A DNA stretch of 64,000 nucleotides, from positions 1 through 64,000 of the forward strand of contig JASLMK010000128.1 of assembly GCA_030746555.1 (NCBI GenBank). The letters run 5' to 3'. Source of the DNA: Planctomycetota bacterium (GTDB lineage: Bacteria > Planctomycetota > UBA1135 > GCA-002686595). The notes under the pieces are model-generated. The model worked only from the letters and a program-made list of their open reading frames with translations, made no database searches and was not told the origin of the DNA. The position numbers were made by a program, and so were the translations under genes. Positions 46,036-54,276 of this stretch are shown one piece after another (position 1 is the stretch's first letter; every line of letters starts with the position of its first letter).

Positions 46036-46509
46036 CTACGGGTCTTCGGGCAAGAGACCGTTCTCGACGAACTGGCGCTCGAGGTCCTTGTAGGTGTACT
46101 GGGACTTGTCGTTGAAGCCGTCCAGGCGCAGGTCGAGGTCGATCTTGCGGGCACCGACCAGGCGCACGCCCTGGGTGGACGAGCTGCCGCCGGTGGCCTG
46201 GTAGATGGCCAGGTGCGGGTCCTGGGTGTCGATCAGGTAGAGGATCGAGGATCCCGTCAGGTCGATGCCGGTGACGGCGATCATGCGCCCGTTCGAGTCG
46301 GCGGTGGCCCCGCTCGACATCATCGGCGCCTGGGTCGGCGGCAACTGGGAACCGGGGGGGTCCTGCGGGGCGAGGGGCGCGTTGGGCCGCGGCGTGCCGT
46401 GGGCGAACAGGCCCCCGGCGATGAGCAGGGCTCCCGCGGCGAGCAGCCAGCCGGGCTTGGAGGCCGGGGCGGGCGCGATCGGGGACTGGGGGTCGGGGGA
46501 TCGGTGCAT
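46036..46509 (-). CDS. Small membrane protein, unknown function
   Basis: 157 residues from ATG 46509. One hydrophobic helix (about 19-36, PGWLLAAGALLIAGGLFA) precedes a Pro-rich spacer, then a globular part with RMIAVTGIDLTGSSILYLID, LAIYQAT and KIDLDLRLDGFNDKSQYTY. The beta-rich region resembles small periplasmic sensor or assembly domains, but no family is recognised. It lies 110 bp upstream of the excisionase-like gene on the same strand, so the two may be expressed together. Confidence 0.6.
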   Translation of the reverse strand: MHRSPDPQSPIAPAPASKPGWLLAAGALLIAGGLFAHGTPRPNAPLAPQDPPGSQLPPTQAPMMSSGATADSNGRMIAVTGIDLTGSSILYLIDTQDPHLAIYQATGGSSSTQGVRLVGARKIDLDLRLDGFNDKSQYTYKDLERQFVENGLLPEDP

Positions 46510-46604
46510 GGGCTTCGCACGGCACGGGCCGGCGCTCGAGGGTGGATATCCTAGCTCCCCGGCCCGGTTGCCTCCACGTCCTGGATTTCCCGCTCTCGGG
46601 CGCC

Positions 46605-47567
46605 CTACCAGGTGCCCAGGTCGCCGGAGATCTCCTCCAGGAGGTCCTTGAGGGTGACCAGGCCGCAGGGGGCCTCCACGGTGCCCACGACCGCCGCGCG
46701 CTGCCCGCGGATGCGCAGCTCGGCCAGGGCCCGGTCGACCGGGGTGTTCGGGTCCAGGCACGGCATGGGGCGCGCGTGGGCTGAGGGATCGACGTCGCCG
46801 TCGGCACCGAGGACGTCGAGCTGGTGGACGTAGCCCACCAACCCTCCCGAGGTGTCCACCAGGGGCAGACGCGTGTGCTCGCAGGCGCGGACCACGCTCC
46901 GGCGCTGGTCAGCGGTACCGCTCTCCTCCAGTCGGGTGACTTCCTCCCAGGGGACCATGCAGCGCGAGAGGGGCACGACGCGCAGGCGCAGGGCGTTGAT
47001 GGCCAGGCGCTCCGCCCCCTCGTCGAGGGCGCCGGCGCGCGCTCCCTCCGCCAGCATCGAGAGCACCTCCACGCGCCCCGAGCGACGGGTCAGGTCCCGC
47101 GGAGAGAGGGAGAAGAGGCGCTCGAGGCCGGCGGTGAGCAGGCGCAGAACGCGCTCCAGGGGCCAGAACAACACGCGCGCCGCGGCGAGGAGGGGAGCGG
47201 CGGCCAGCATGGAGGTGAGGGGGCGACGCAGGAACAGGTCCTTGGGGAAGGCCTCGCAGAACAGGAACACAAAGGGCGCCAACAGGGCGGTCACCGCCAG
47301 CTCGCGGGCACCGGCGCCCACGCCCCAGGTCTCCAGCAGGTGCTCGGTGCGCCAGGTCGCGATCTCCAGGACCAGGTTGTCGCCGATCAGGACCGTGGTC
47401 AGGATCGCCGCGTCATGGCGTACGAGCCAGCGCACCAGGCGCGCGCCGCGCCCGCCGGCGGCCGAGAGCAGATCGAGCCGCGGGCGGGACAGGGAGTAGA
47501 TGCCGGTCTCGCTACCGCTGAACACGGCCGAGAGCACCAGGCAAGCCAGGACCAGGGCCACGGTCAC
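46605..47567 (-). CDS. CNNM/CorC-like membrane protein with CBS domains, shorter copy
   Basis: 320 residues from GTG 47567 (GTGA overlap with the next gene upstream). A DUF21/CNNM transmembrane domain (about 1-160, with VFSGSETGIYSLSRPR and LIGDNLVLEIATW) is followed by two CBS motifs (about 195-315, VPLSRCMVPWEEV, RGQRAAVVGTVEAPCGLVTL). The C-terminal CorC/HlyC domain of the partner at 47564 is missing. The family is linked to divalent cation transport or its control. Tandem CNNM pairs are common and may form heteromers. Confidence 0.8.
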   Translation of the reverse strand: MTVALVLACLVLSAVFSGSETGIYSLSRPRLDLLSAAGGRGARLVRWLVRHDAAILTTVLIGDNLVLEIATWRTEHLLETWGVGAGARELAVTALLAPFVFLFCEAFPKDLFLRRPLTSMLAAAPLLAAARVLFWPLERVLRLLTAGLERLFSLSPRDLTRRSGRVEVLSMLAEGARAGALDEGAERLAINALRLRVVPLSRCMVPWEEVTRLEESGTADQRRSVVRACEHTRLPLVDTSGGLVGYVHQLDVLGADGDVDPSAHARPMPCLDPNTPVDRALAELRIRGQRAAVVGTVEAPCGLVTLKDLLEEISGDLGTW

Positions 47568-48799
47568 GGCTCGCCTCCCTGGTGGGCGCGCCGCTCGATG
47601 AACATGTCCACCTGGAGCACGCGCCGGCCCGAGACCTCGCGCACCTCGCACACCAGCTCGCCGCTCCTCACCCGGTCGCCGGCGCGGGGGATGCGGCCGA
47701 GCAGGGCGGTCACGAAGCCGCCGACCGTTTCGAATTCGGTGGGCACGACCCGCGCGCCGAACTCCTCGTTCCAGTCTCGGATCGACAGGCCCCCGGCGAC
47801 CCGGAAGCACCCCTCGCCGAGGGGGACGACGGGCTTCTCGCGCTCTTCTCCCTCGACGCGCAACTCACCGACGATCTCCTCGAACACGTCCTCGATCGTG
47901 ACCACGCCGGCGGTCCCGCCCCACTCGTCCACGACGACCGCCTCTGCGGCGCGGTCCTCACGGAACTCGTTCAGCAGGTCGAGGACGCGGGCGACCTCGG
48001 GGACGAACTTCACCGGCATCACCAGCTGCCTGACCGGCCTGGGCTCCACGGCCAACAGCTCGCGCAGCTTCACCAGGCCGAGGACCTCGTCGCGGCTCTC
48101 CTCGTAGACCGGAAGCCAGGTGAGCTTCTTCGCCAGGGCCTCGGCCACGATGGGCGCCGGATCGGCGTCGGCCTCCAGCATCAGGGCGTCCACCCGGGCG
48201 GTCATGATCTCGCGCACGCGGATGCCGCCCAGCTCGACGATCTCGGCCAGCAGGTTGGCCTCGCCAGTTTCGAGCAGGCCGTCTTCCGCGGACCGTTCCA
48301 GGACTCGCCCCAGGGTCTCCGAGGTCACTTCGCCGCCGTCGCGCCGGCGGGGCGAGGCCAGGCGCACGAGGGGCTCGAGGAGGGCGTGGATCACCCGCCG
48401 CACGGGCGCCATGAGACGCACCAGCCCCGCCAGAGGCCAGGAACCCGCCTCCGCGACGGCCACGGGCGCGCGCAGGGCGAGAGACTTGGGCAGGATCTCC
48501 CCCACCAGGAGCACGGCCAGCAAGGCGGCGAACCCCGAGGCCACGCGCCCCGACTCGCCTTCACCGATGTGGACCTGGGAGGCGAAGGCGAAGAAGGCGA
48601 GGTTGACCACCAGGTTGCACAGGGGGACGGTGACCAGGGTCTCACGCGGCCGGGCGAGCATGGCCCGCACGCGCCGCCCCGCGCGTGCGGCCTGGGGCGG
48701 CGAGAGGCTGAAGAGCGCGGTCTCCGAAGCGCTGAAGAAACCCGACAGGCAGAGCAGCCCGCCGAGGAGCAGCCAGAGCTCGAGGGGGGTCTGGCTCAT
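47564..48799 (-). CDS. Hemolysin C/CorC-type cation-transport protein
   Basis: 411 residues. DUF21/CNNM membrane part (about 1-180, starting PLELWLLLGGLLCLSGFFSASETALFS), two CBS domains (VREIMTARVDALM, EDRAAEAVVVDEWGGTAGVV) and the C-terminal CorC_HlyC domain (ends around VLQVDMFIERR). The full set implies a magnesium/cobalt transport or regulatory function at the membrane. It overlaps the histidine kinase gene by 4 bp (ATGA) and the shorter paralogue by 4 bp. Confidence 0.85.
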   Translation of the reverse strand: MSQTPLELWLLLGGLLCLSGFFSASETALFSLSPPQAARAGRRVRAMLARPRETLVTVPLCNLVVNLAFFAFASQVHIGEGESGRVASGFAALLAVLLVGEILPKSLALRAPVAVAEAGSWPLAGLVRLMAPVRRVIHALLEPLVRLASPRRRDGGEVTSETLGRVLERSAEDGLLETGEANLLAEIVELGGIRVREIMTARVDALMLEADADPAPIVAEALAKKLTWLPVYEESRDEVLGLVKLRELLAVEPRPVRQLVMPVKFVPEVARVLDLLNEFREDRAAEAVVVDEWGGTAGVVTIEDVFEEIVGELRVEGEEREKPVVPLGEGCFRVAGGLSIRDWNEEFGARVVPTEFETVGGFVTALLGRIPRAGDRVRSGELVCEVREVSGRRVLQVDMFIERRAHQGGEP

Positions 48800-50280
48800 C
48801 GTTGCCCGCCCTCGCGCACGGCGAGCTCGAGCTCGGCGCGGAAGCCCCGACCCTCCTCGCTCTCGAAGCGCACGCTGCCGTTGTGAGCCTCCATCACACT
48901 GCTCACCAGCGCCAGTCCGAGCCCGGTCCCGCGGCCGACCTCCTTGGTGGTGAAGAACGGGTCGGCCACGCGCTCGAGGACCTCCGGCCCGACGCCCGGG
49001 CCGTCGTCGGTAACGGACAGGTGCAGCCGGTCTCCGCGGCGCTCGCAGGAGACCTCGATGCGCCCCGGACCGCCGCGCTCCTCGAGGGCGTCGAGGGCGT
49101 TGGCGAGCAGGTTCAGGACCGCCTGGCCGAGCTCGCTCCGCATCCCACTCACCAGGCAGCCGCCCCCCTCGCCCTCGTGCACGGAGACCTCGATCCCCGC
49201 GCGCTCCGCGCGCAGCTCGACGAGGGCGACGGCATCGCGTGCCGCGTCGAGCGGGGCGAAGGCCTGCTCCCCGTGCTCCCGCGGCGTGAAGCGCAGCATC
49301 TTGGAGACCGTGGCCTGCATGCGCTCGAGCCCGTCCTGCAGCAGGGAGAGGTAGCGCTCGCGCTTGCTCTCGTCGAGGCCGCCGCGACGCAGGGCCTCGA
49401 GTGCGCCCAAGAGCCCGCCGAGGGGGTTGTTGATCTCGTGGGCGATCCCCGCCGCCAGCTCCCCCATCGACGCCAGCTGGCGCTGGCGGACCGCGGCCGC
49501 CTCGGCGCGGCGCGCCTGGTCCGCGGCACGGGCCGCCTCCTCCTCCAGGCGCTCGTGGAAGGCCTCGACATCGCGGATCATGGCATTGAACCCGCGTACC
49601 AAGTCCGCCAGCTCGTCGGTGCGGTCGGGCTCGGGCAGGCGCGCCGCCAGGTCCCCGGCGCGCACGCGTCGCGAGCCCGCCGCCAAGGTTGCTACCGGAT
49701 CGAGCACGAACCGCCGCAGGAAGGCGAAGGTCCCCAGGGTCAGGAGCAGGGTCGAGCCGACGAACCAGGGGACGAGGCTGGCGAAGACCGCCGAGGGGCT
49801 GACGAGGGCGCCCACCTGGAACCAGCAGGCGCCCCAGATCTCGCCCCGCGCGTCCACGATCGGCAGGGACAGGCCGCGGGGTCCTGGGACGGCCCGGCCG
49901 CCGTCGATCGCCTCACCCAGGTTCGCCAGAACGGCCTGCATGTCGAAGCCCGCTCGGCGATGAGCGCTGCCGACCGGGTTGATGAAGGCGCCCTCGGGCC
50001 GGATACGGCCGTCGGCGGCGACGCCGAGGTTGCGGTCGAGGATGATCGCGTCGGCGTACTCACTCCAGAACGGCCACTGGAGGATCTGCTGCACGCCGAG
50101 CTCCCCCTCGGGACTGATCGTGGTGTGGATCGTCTTCACGAGCTCGCCCGCGAACTCCGACAGCTGCGCCTGACGTTCGCGAATCAGGTGACCGGTCAGA
50201 AACCACAGCCCCGCCCCGAAGACCCCCACGTTGACGAGGGCCACCAGCGACAGCACGCGCAGTCGCAGGGAGATCCTCAT
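48796..50280 (-). CDS. Membrane sensor histidine kinase
   Basis: 494 residues. Two transmembrane helices (about 5-30 and 165-188) enclose a periplasmic sensor of about 135 residues. A HAMP linker (about 190-240), a coiled-coil, the dimerisation helix with His281 in GIAHEINNPLGG, and a HATPase domain (NLLANALDALEE, DDGPGVG, GTGLGLAL) follow. It would autophosphorylate and pass phosphate to a response regulator, but none is adjacent. It lies 28 nt downstream of pilC and overlaps the CorC gene, so it may sense a signal connected with pilus or cation state. Confidence 0.9.
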   Translation of the reverse strand: MRISLRLRVLSLVALVNVGVFGAGLWFLTGHLIRERQAQLSEFAGELVKTIHTTISPEGELGVQQILQWPFWSEYADAIILDRNLGVAADGRIRPEGAFINPVGSAHRRAGFDMQAVLANLGEAIDGGRAVPGPRGLSLPIVDARGEIWGACWFQVGALVSPSAVFASLVPWFVGSTLLLTLGTFAFLRRFVLDPVATLAAGSRRVRAGDLAARLPEPDRTDELADLVRGFNAMIRDVEAFHERLEEEAARAADQARRAEAAAVRQRQLASMGELAAGIAHEINNPLGGLLGALEALRRGGLDESKRERYLSLLQDGLERMQATVSKMLRFTPREHGEQAFAPLDAARDAVALVELRAERAGIEVSVHEGEGGGCLVSGMRSELGQAVLNLLANALDALEERGGPGRIEVSCERRGDRLHLSVTDDGPGVGPEVLERVADPFFTTKEVGRGTGLGLALVSSVMEAHNGSVRFESEEGRGFRAELELAVREGGQR

Positions 50281-50308
50281 CGGTTCGCTACTCGTGGCAT
50301 GGCCTCGC

Positions 50309-51457
50309 TCACATGCTGCCGAGGGTGCTCATGATCTCCAACAGCGGCATGAACAGGGCGACGACGATGAACCCGACGAGCGCGGCGATCAGCACCAGCA
50401 GGACGGGCTCCAGCAGCTTGAACATGGCCTCGATGCGCCGATCCACCTGCACCTCGTAGGCGTCGGCCACCTTGAGCAGCATGCGGTCCAGCTCGCCGGT
50501 CTCCTCGCCCACGTCGACCATGTTGATCACGAGGTCGTCGAACAGGCCCGTCTCCCCCATCGGCCGCGCGAGGCCCTCGCCCTCGCGCACGGTGCGCCGC
50601 ACGTCCTCGATCCCCACGCGCAGGACATCGTTGCCCGTCGCGTCGCGGATGATCCCGAGGGCATCGAGATGGGGAACGCCCGCCTGGATCAGCGTGCCGA
50701 AGGTGCGCGTGAAGGTAGCGATCAGCGAGTGGGAGACGACCCCGCCGATGACGGGCAGCTTGAGCGCGAGGCTGTGGACCGAGTACCGGTAGCCGCCACC
50801 ACGGCGCATCATCAGACCGTGCAGCATCAGCAGGGCGACGGGCGCCCCGAAGGCCAGGTACCAGTACTGAACGGTGAAGTCGCTGATGTCGAGCAGCATC
50901 TGCGTCACTCCGGGCAGCTCAACGGAGAAGGAGTCGAAGATCTCCTTGAAGCGCGGAATGACCCAGACGATCACCGCGGACATGACGCCCATCGCGACCA
51001 GCAGGATGACCGCCGGGTAGATCATCGCCCCGCGGATGTTGGACTGGATCTCCGCGGCTTTCTCGCGGAAGGTCGCCAGGCGCTCGAGGATCTGGTCCAG
51101 GACTCCGCCGGCCTCGCCGGCCCGGACCATGTTCGAGTACAGGTCGTCGAAGACCCCCTCGTGCTTGGCCATCGACTCCGACAGGGGGGCCCCCCCCGAG
51201 ACCGCATCGACGAGGTCCGCGAGGACGGCCTTGAAGGGCCCCGACTTCGTCTGCCCCTCGAGGATCTTGAGGGCCTTGACGACCGGGATGCCGGCCTCGA
51301 CCAGGGTGGAGAGCTGGATCGTGAACTCGGTGACCAGCTGGGCGTTGACGCGCTTGCGGCTCCGGCGCGGCCCGGCCGAGCCAGCGGAGGCGCCGCCCCG
51401 CTCTGAGGGACTCGGGCCCCTGGGGGCGGGAGCGCTGCGACGGATCTTCTTGGCCAT
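50309..51457 (-). CDS. pilC: Type IV pilus/type II secretion inner-membrane platform protein (PilC/GspF)
   Basis: 382 residues. A short basic, low-complexity start (about 1-35) is followed by two repeats of the T2SF domain (FTIQLSTLVEAGIPVVKALK near 45, and TFGTLIQAGVPHLDALGI near 255), with three membrane helices (LLVAMGVMSAVIVWVIP, YLAFGAPVALLMLHG, LVLIAALVGFIVVALF). It forms the platform on which PilB and PilT act to extend and retract pili. It follows the pilB gene by 26 nt. Confidence 0.93.
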   Translation of the reverse strand: MAKKIRRSAPAPRGPSPSERGGASAGSAGPRRSRKRVNAQLVTEFTIQLSTLVEAGIPVVKALKILEGQTKSGPFKAVLADLVDAVSGGAPLSESMAKHEGVFDDLYSNMVRAGEAGGVLDQILERLATFREKAAEIQSNIRGAMIYPAVILLVAMGVMSAVIVWVIPRFKEIFDSFSVELPGVTQMLLDISDFTVQYWYLAFGAPVALLMLHGLMMRRGGGYRYSVHSLALKLPVIGGVVSHSLIATFTRTFGTLIQAGVPHLDALGIIRDATGNDVLRVGIEDVRRTVREGEGLARPMGETGLFDDLVINMVDVGEETGELDRMLLKVADAYEVQVDRRIEAMFKLLEPVLLVLIAALVGFIVVALFMPLLEIMSTLGSM

Positions 51458-51483
51458 GGGTCAGGGTGTTCGGTGGAATCAGG

Positions 51484-53151
51484 CTAGCCCGTGGTCTCCC
51501 GCAAGACCTCCTCGACGCTCGTCAGGCCCTCGGTGATGGCTCGGATCCCGCTCTGGCGCAGGGTGTTCATGCCGGAGCCGACGGCCAGCTTGCGCAGCTC
51601 GGCGCTCGAGGCCCCTTCGAGGATCGCAGCGCGCAGGGAGTCGTCTACCTGCATGATCTCGAAGATCCCCAGACGTCCCTTGTAGCCGGTGTGGTGGCAG
51701 CGGTCGCAACCGCGTCCGAAGTGGAAGGTCGCCCCCCTCAGGTGCTCCGCGTCGGGGCCGAACTCCATCAGGACGTCCTCGTCCGCCTCGAAGGCCTCGC
51801 TGCAACCCTCGCAGACTCGCCGCACGAGGCGCTGGGCGACGACCGCCTGCAGGGTGGCCGTGATCAGGAAGGGCTGGATGCCCATGTCGATCAGGCGCGT
51901 CACGGTCCCCGGCGCGTCGTTGGTGTGGACCGTCGAGAACACCGTGTGGCCGGTCAGGCTGGCCTCCACGGCGACCGCCGCCGTCTCCTCGTCGCGGATC
52001 TCGCCGACCAGGATCTTGTCGGGGTCCTGGCGCAGGATGGTGCGCAGGACGGCGGCGTAGCTCACGCCGATGTCATCGTTGATCGGAATCTGCACGATCC
52101 CCTCGATGTCGTACTCCACCGGGTCCTCGGTGGTGATGATCTTGATCGCCGGGTCGTTGGCCTCCTGCAGCATCGCGTACAGGGTGGTCGTCTTGCCCGA
52201 CCCCGTGGGGCCGGTGACGAGGACGACGCCGTGGGGCAGGCGCGTCAGGGCGGCGAGGGCCTCCTCCTCCTCGGCCCGCAGACCCAGGGCGGAGAGCTCG
52301 AGGTTCACGGCGCTGCGGTCGAGGATCCGCATCACGCAGCCCTCGCCCGAGACCCCCGGCAGGGTCGCGATCCGCAGGTCGACGGGGTGGCCGTCGATCG
52401 ACAGCTCGATGCGCCCGTCCTGGGGGACGCGCGTCTCGGTGATGTCGAGGCTGCTCATGACCTTGATGCGCGACACCAGGGGCAGGGCGAGGTGCGGCGG
52501 CGGGGCCTCGACCTCATAGAGCGAGCCGTCCACGCGGTAGCGGATGCGGAACTCGCCGGGGAACACCTCGAAGTGGATGTCGCTGGCGCGGTCGCGGATG
52601 GCGCGGTGCAGGATCGAGTTCAACAGGCGCACGACCGGCTGGCTGGCCGCGGCGGACTCGGCGTCCTCTCCGCCCACCGCGTCCGCCGCGGCGGCGATGG
52701 CGTCGGCCAGGGTGGCTTCCTCGCCGTAGTGCTCGAGCACCTTGGCGCGGATCAGAGTCGCGTCGGCCACCGCGCCGCGCACGTCCATGCCGGTGGTGAA
52801 GCCGAGGTCCTCGAGAACGGCGGTGTTGAGGGGATCGCCGATGGCGACGACCAGGCCATCGCCCTCGACGCGCAGGGGCAGCACCCCGTAGGCGTGGGCC
52901 GTCGAGGAGTCCACCAGCTCCAAGGCCGCCTCGGTGGGTGCCGTACTGGCGAGGTCGACGGCCTCCATGCCGACCTGCTCGGCCAGGGCCGCGAGCACTT
53001 GCTCCCCTGTGCAGTAGCCGAGGTCGAGGAGGCACTGACCGATCAACCCGCCGGCCTTGCGCTGCGACGCCAGCGCCTCCTGCAGCTGGCCCTCGCGGAT
53101 CACGCCCTGGGCCTTGAGGATCTGGCCGATCAGACGGCGCCCTTCGCTCAC
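51484..53151 (-). CDS. pilB: Type IV pilus assembly ATPase (PilB/GspE)
   Basis: 555 residues from GTG 53151, overlapping the pilT stop (GTGA). An N-terminal MshEN-like domain (1-150), then the bilobed ATPase: ASDIHFEVFPGEFRIRYRVD, Walker A GPTGSGKTTTL, the Asp box (TTEDPVEY), Walker B-type RQDPDKILVGEIRD, and the zinc-binding CEGC/CDRC pair. It powers polymerisation of pilin at the inner membrane. It is one of two PilB-like ATPases in the locus, and only this one keeps the canonical QDPD before the Walker B sequence. Confidence 0.93.
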   Translation of the reverse strand: MSEGRRLIGQILKAQGVIREGQLQEALASQRKAGGLIGQCLLDLGYCTGEQVLAALAEQVGMEAVDLASTAPTEAALELVDSSTAHAYGVLPLRVEGDGLVVAIGDPLNTAVLEDLGFTTGMDVRGAVADATLIRAKVLEHYGEEATLADAIAAAADAVGGEDAESAAASQPVVRLLNSILHRAIRDRASDIHFEVFPGEFRIRYRVDGSLYEVEAPPPHLALPLVSRIKVMSSLDITETRVPQDGRIELSIDGHPVDLRIATLPGVSGEGCVMRILDRSAVNLELSALGLRAEEEEALAALTRLPHGVVLVTGPTGSGKTTTLYAMLQEANDPAIKIITTEDPVEYDIEGIVQIPINDDIGVSYAAVLRTILRQDPDKILVGEIRDEETAAVAVEASLTGHTVFSTVHTNDAPGTVTRLIDMGIQPFLITATLQAVVAQRLVRRVCEGCSEAFEADEDVLMEFGPDAEHLRGATFHFGRGCDRCHHTGYKGRLGIFEIMQVDDSLRAAILEGASSAELRKLAVGSGMNTLRQSGIRAITEGLTSVEEVLRETTG

Positions 53152-54197
53152 AGGCGGGCCTCCATGTCCTTGCGGTCCTGGCTCGCGTCTAGCGCGACCT
53201 CGCGGCAGATGCGGCCCTGCTTGAACAAGTCGAGCAGGTAGTCGTCGAGGGTCACCATGCCCAGACGCCGCGAGGTCTGGATCGTCGACTGGATCTTCGC
53301 CGTCTCGTTCTTGCGGATCAGGTTCGCGATGGCGGAGGTCATCAGCATCACCTCGAAGGCCGCGACCCGGCCGCCGCCCTCTGCGCGCAGGAGGACCTGG
53401 GAGATGACCGCCACGAGCGAAACCGAGAGCTGGGCGCGGATCTGCTCCTGCTGGTTGGCCGGGAAGGCGTCGATGATGCGGTTGACGGTGCGCGCGCTGC
53501 CGGTGGTGTGCAGGGTGCCGAACACCAGGTGGCCGGTCTCGGCGGCGGTGATGGCGGCCGAGATCGTCTCCAGGTCCCGCATCTCGCCCAGCAGGATCAC
53601 GTCGGGGTCCTGGCGCAGGGCCCGCCGCATGGCCTCGGGAAAGTCCGACACGTCGATACCGACTTCGCGCTGGGTGACCAGCCCCTGTTTGTGCTCGTGG
53701 AAGTACTCGATCGGGTCCTCGATCGTGATCACGTGCCGGTCGAGGTTGGTGTTGATCCAGTCGACCATCGTGGCCAGGGTCGTCGTCTTGCCCGAGCCCG
53801 TCGGTCCGGTCACCAGCACCAGTCCCCGCGGCCTCCGCAACAGCGGGAGGCAGGCCTCGGGCAGGCCGATCTCCTCGAAGCTCAGCAGGCGCGATGGGAT
53901 CACGCGCAGGACGGCTGAGTACCGTCCGCGTTGGCGGTAGACGCTGACGCGGAAGCGGTCGCCCGAGGAGTGCTGGATGCCGAAGTCCGTGCTCCCGACG
54001 CGGTCGACCTCGGCCCAGCGCTCGTCGCTGCACAACTCGCGGCACAGCCGCTCGGCGACCTCGCCCGTCAGCACTTCCTCGCTCAGGGAGACCAGCGCAC
54101 CGCTGATGCGCCCCACCGGCGGCCGTCCGGGATTGAGGTGCAGGTCCGAGGCGTCGCGACGGATGGTCTCTGCGAGAAGCTCCTGGATTCCGGTCAC
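53148..54197 (-). CDS. pilT: Pilus retraction ATPase (PilT)
   Basis: 349 residues from GTG 54197 (ggagg 9 nt upstream). N-terminal PAS-like lobe (RRDASDLHLNPGRPP), Walker A GPTGSGKTTTL, ITIEDPIEYFHEH, LRQDPDVILLGEMRDLETI, and the PilT signature AITAAETGHLVFGTLHTTGS. It disassembles pili during twitching and DNA uptake. Length fits. It lies 79 nt downstream of the second pilB-like gene and overlaps the first. Confidence 0.95.
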   Translation of the reverse strand: MTGIQELLAETIRRDASDLHLNPGRPPVGRISGALVSLSEEVLTGEVAERLCRELCSDERWAEVDRVGSTDFGIQHSSGDRFRVSVYRQRGRYSAVLRVIPSRLLSFEEIGLPEACLPLLRRPRGLVLVTGPTGSGKTTTLATMVDWINTNLDRHVITIEDPIEYFHEHKQGLVTQREVGIDVSDFPEAMRRALRQDPDVILLGEMRDLETISAAITAAETGHLVFGTLHTTGSARTVNRIIDAFPANQQEQIRAQLSVSLVAVISQVLLRAEGGGRVAAFEVMLMTSAIANLIRKNETAKIQSTIQTSRRLGMVTLDDYLLDLFKQGRICREVALDASQDRKDMEARL

Positions 54198-54276
54198 GCT
54201 CGTCGTCCTCCTCGCCCGCCGCCGGGTCCTCGCCGGCAAGGGACCGTCCCCCGCCCGTGTCTTCGGTTCGTGGTGC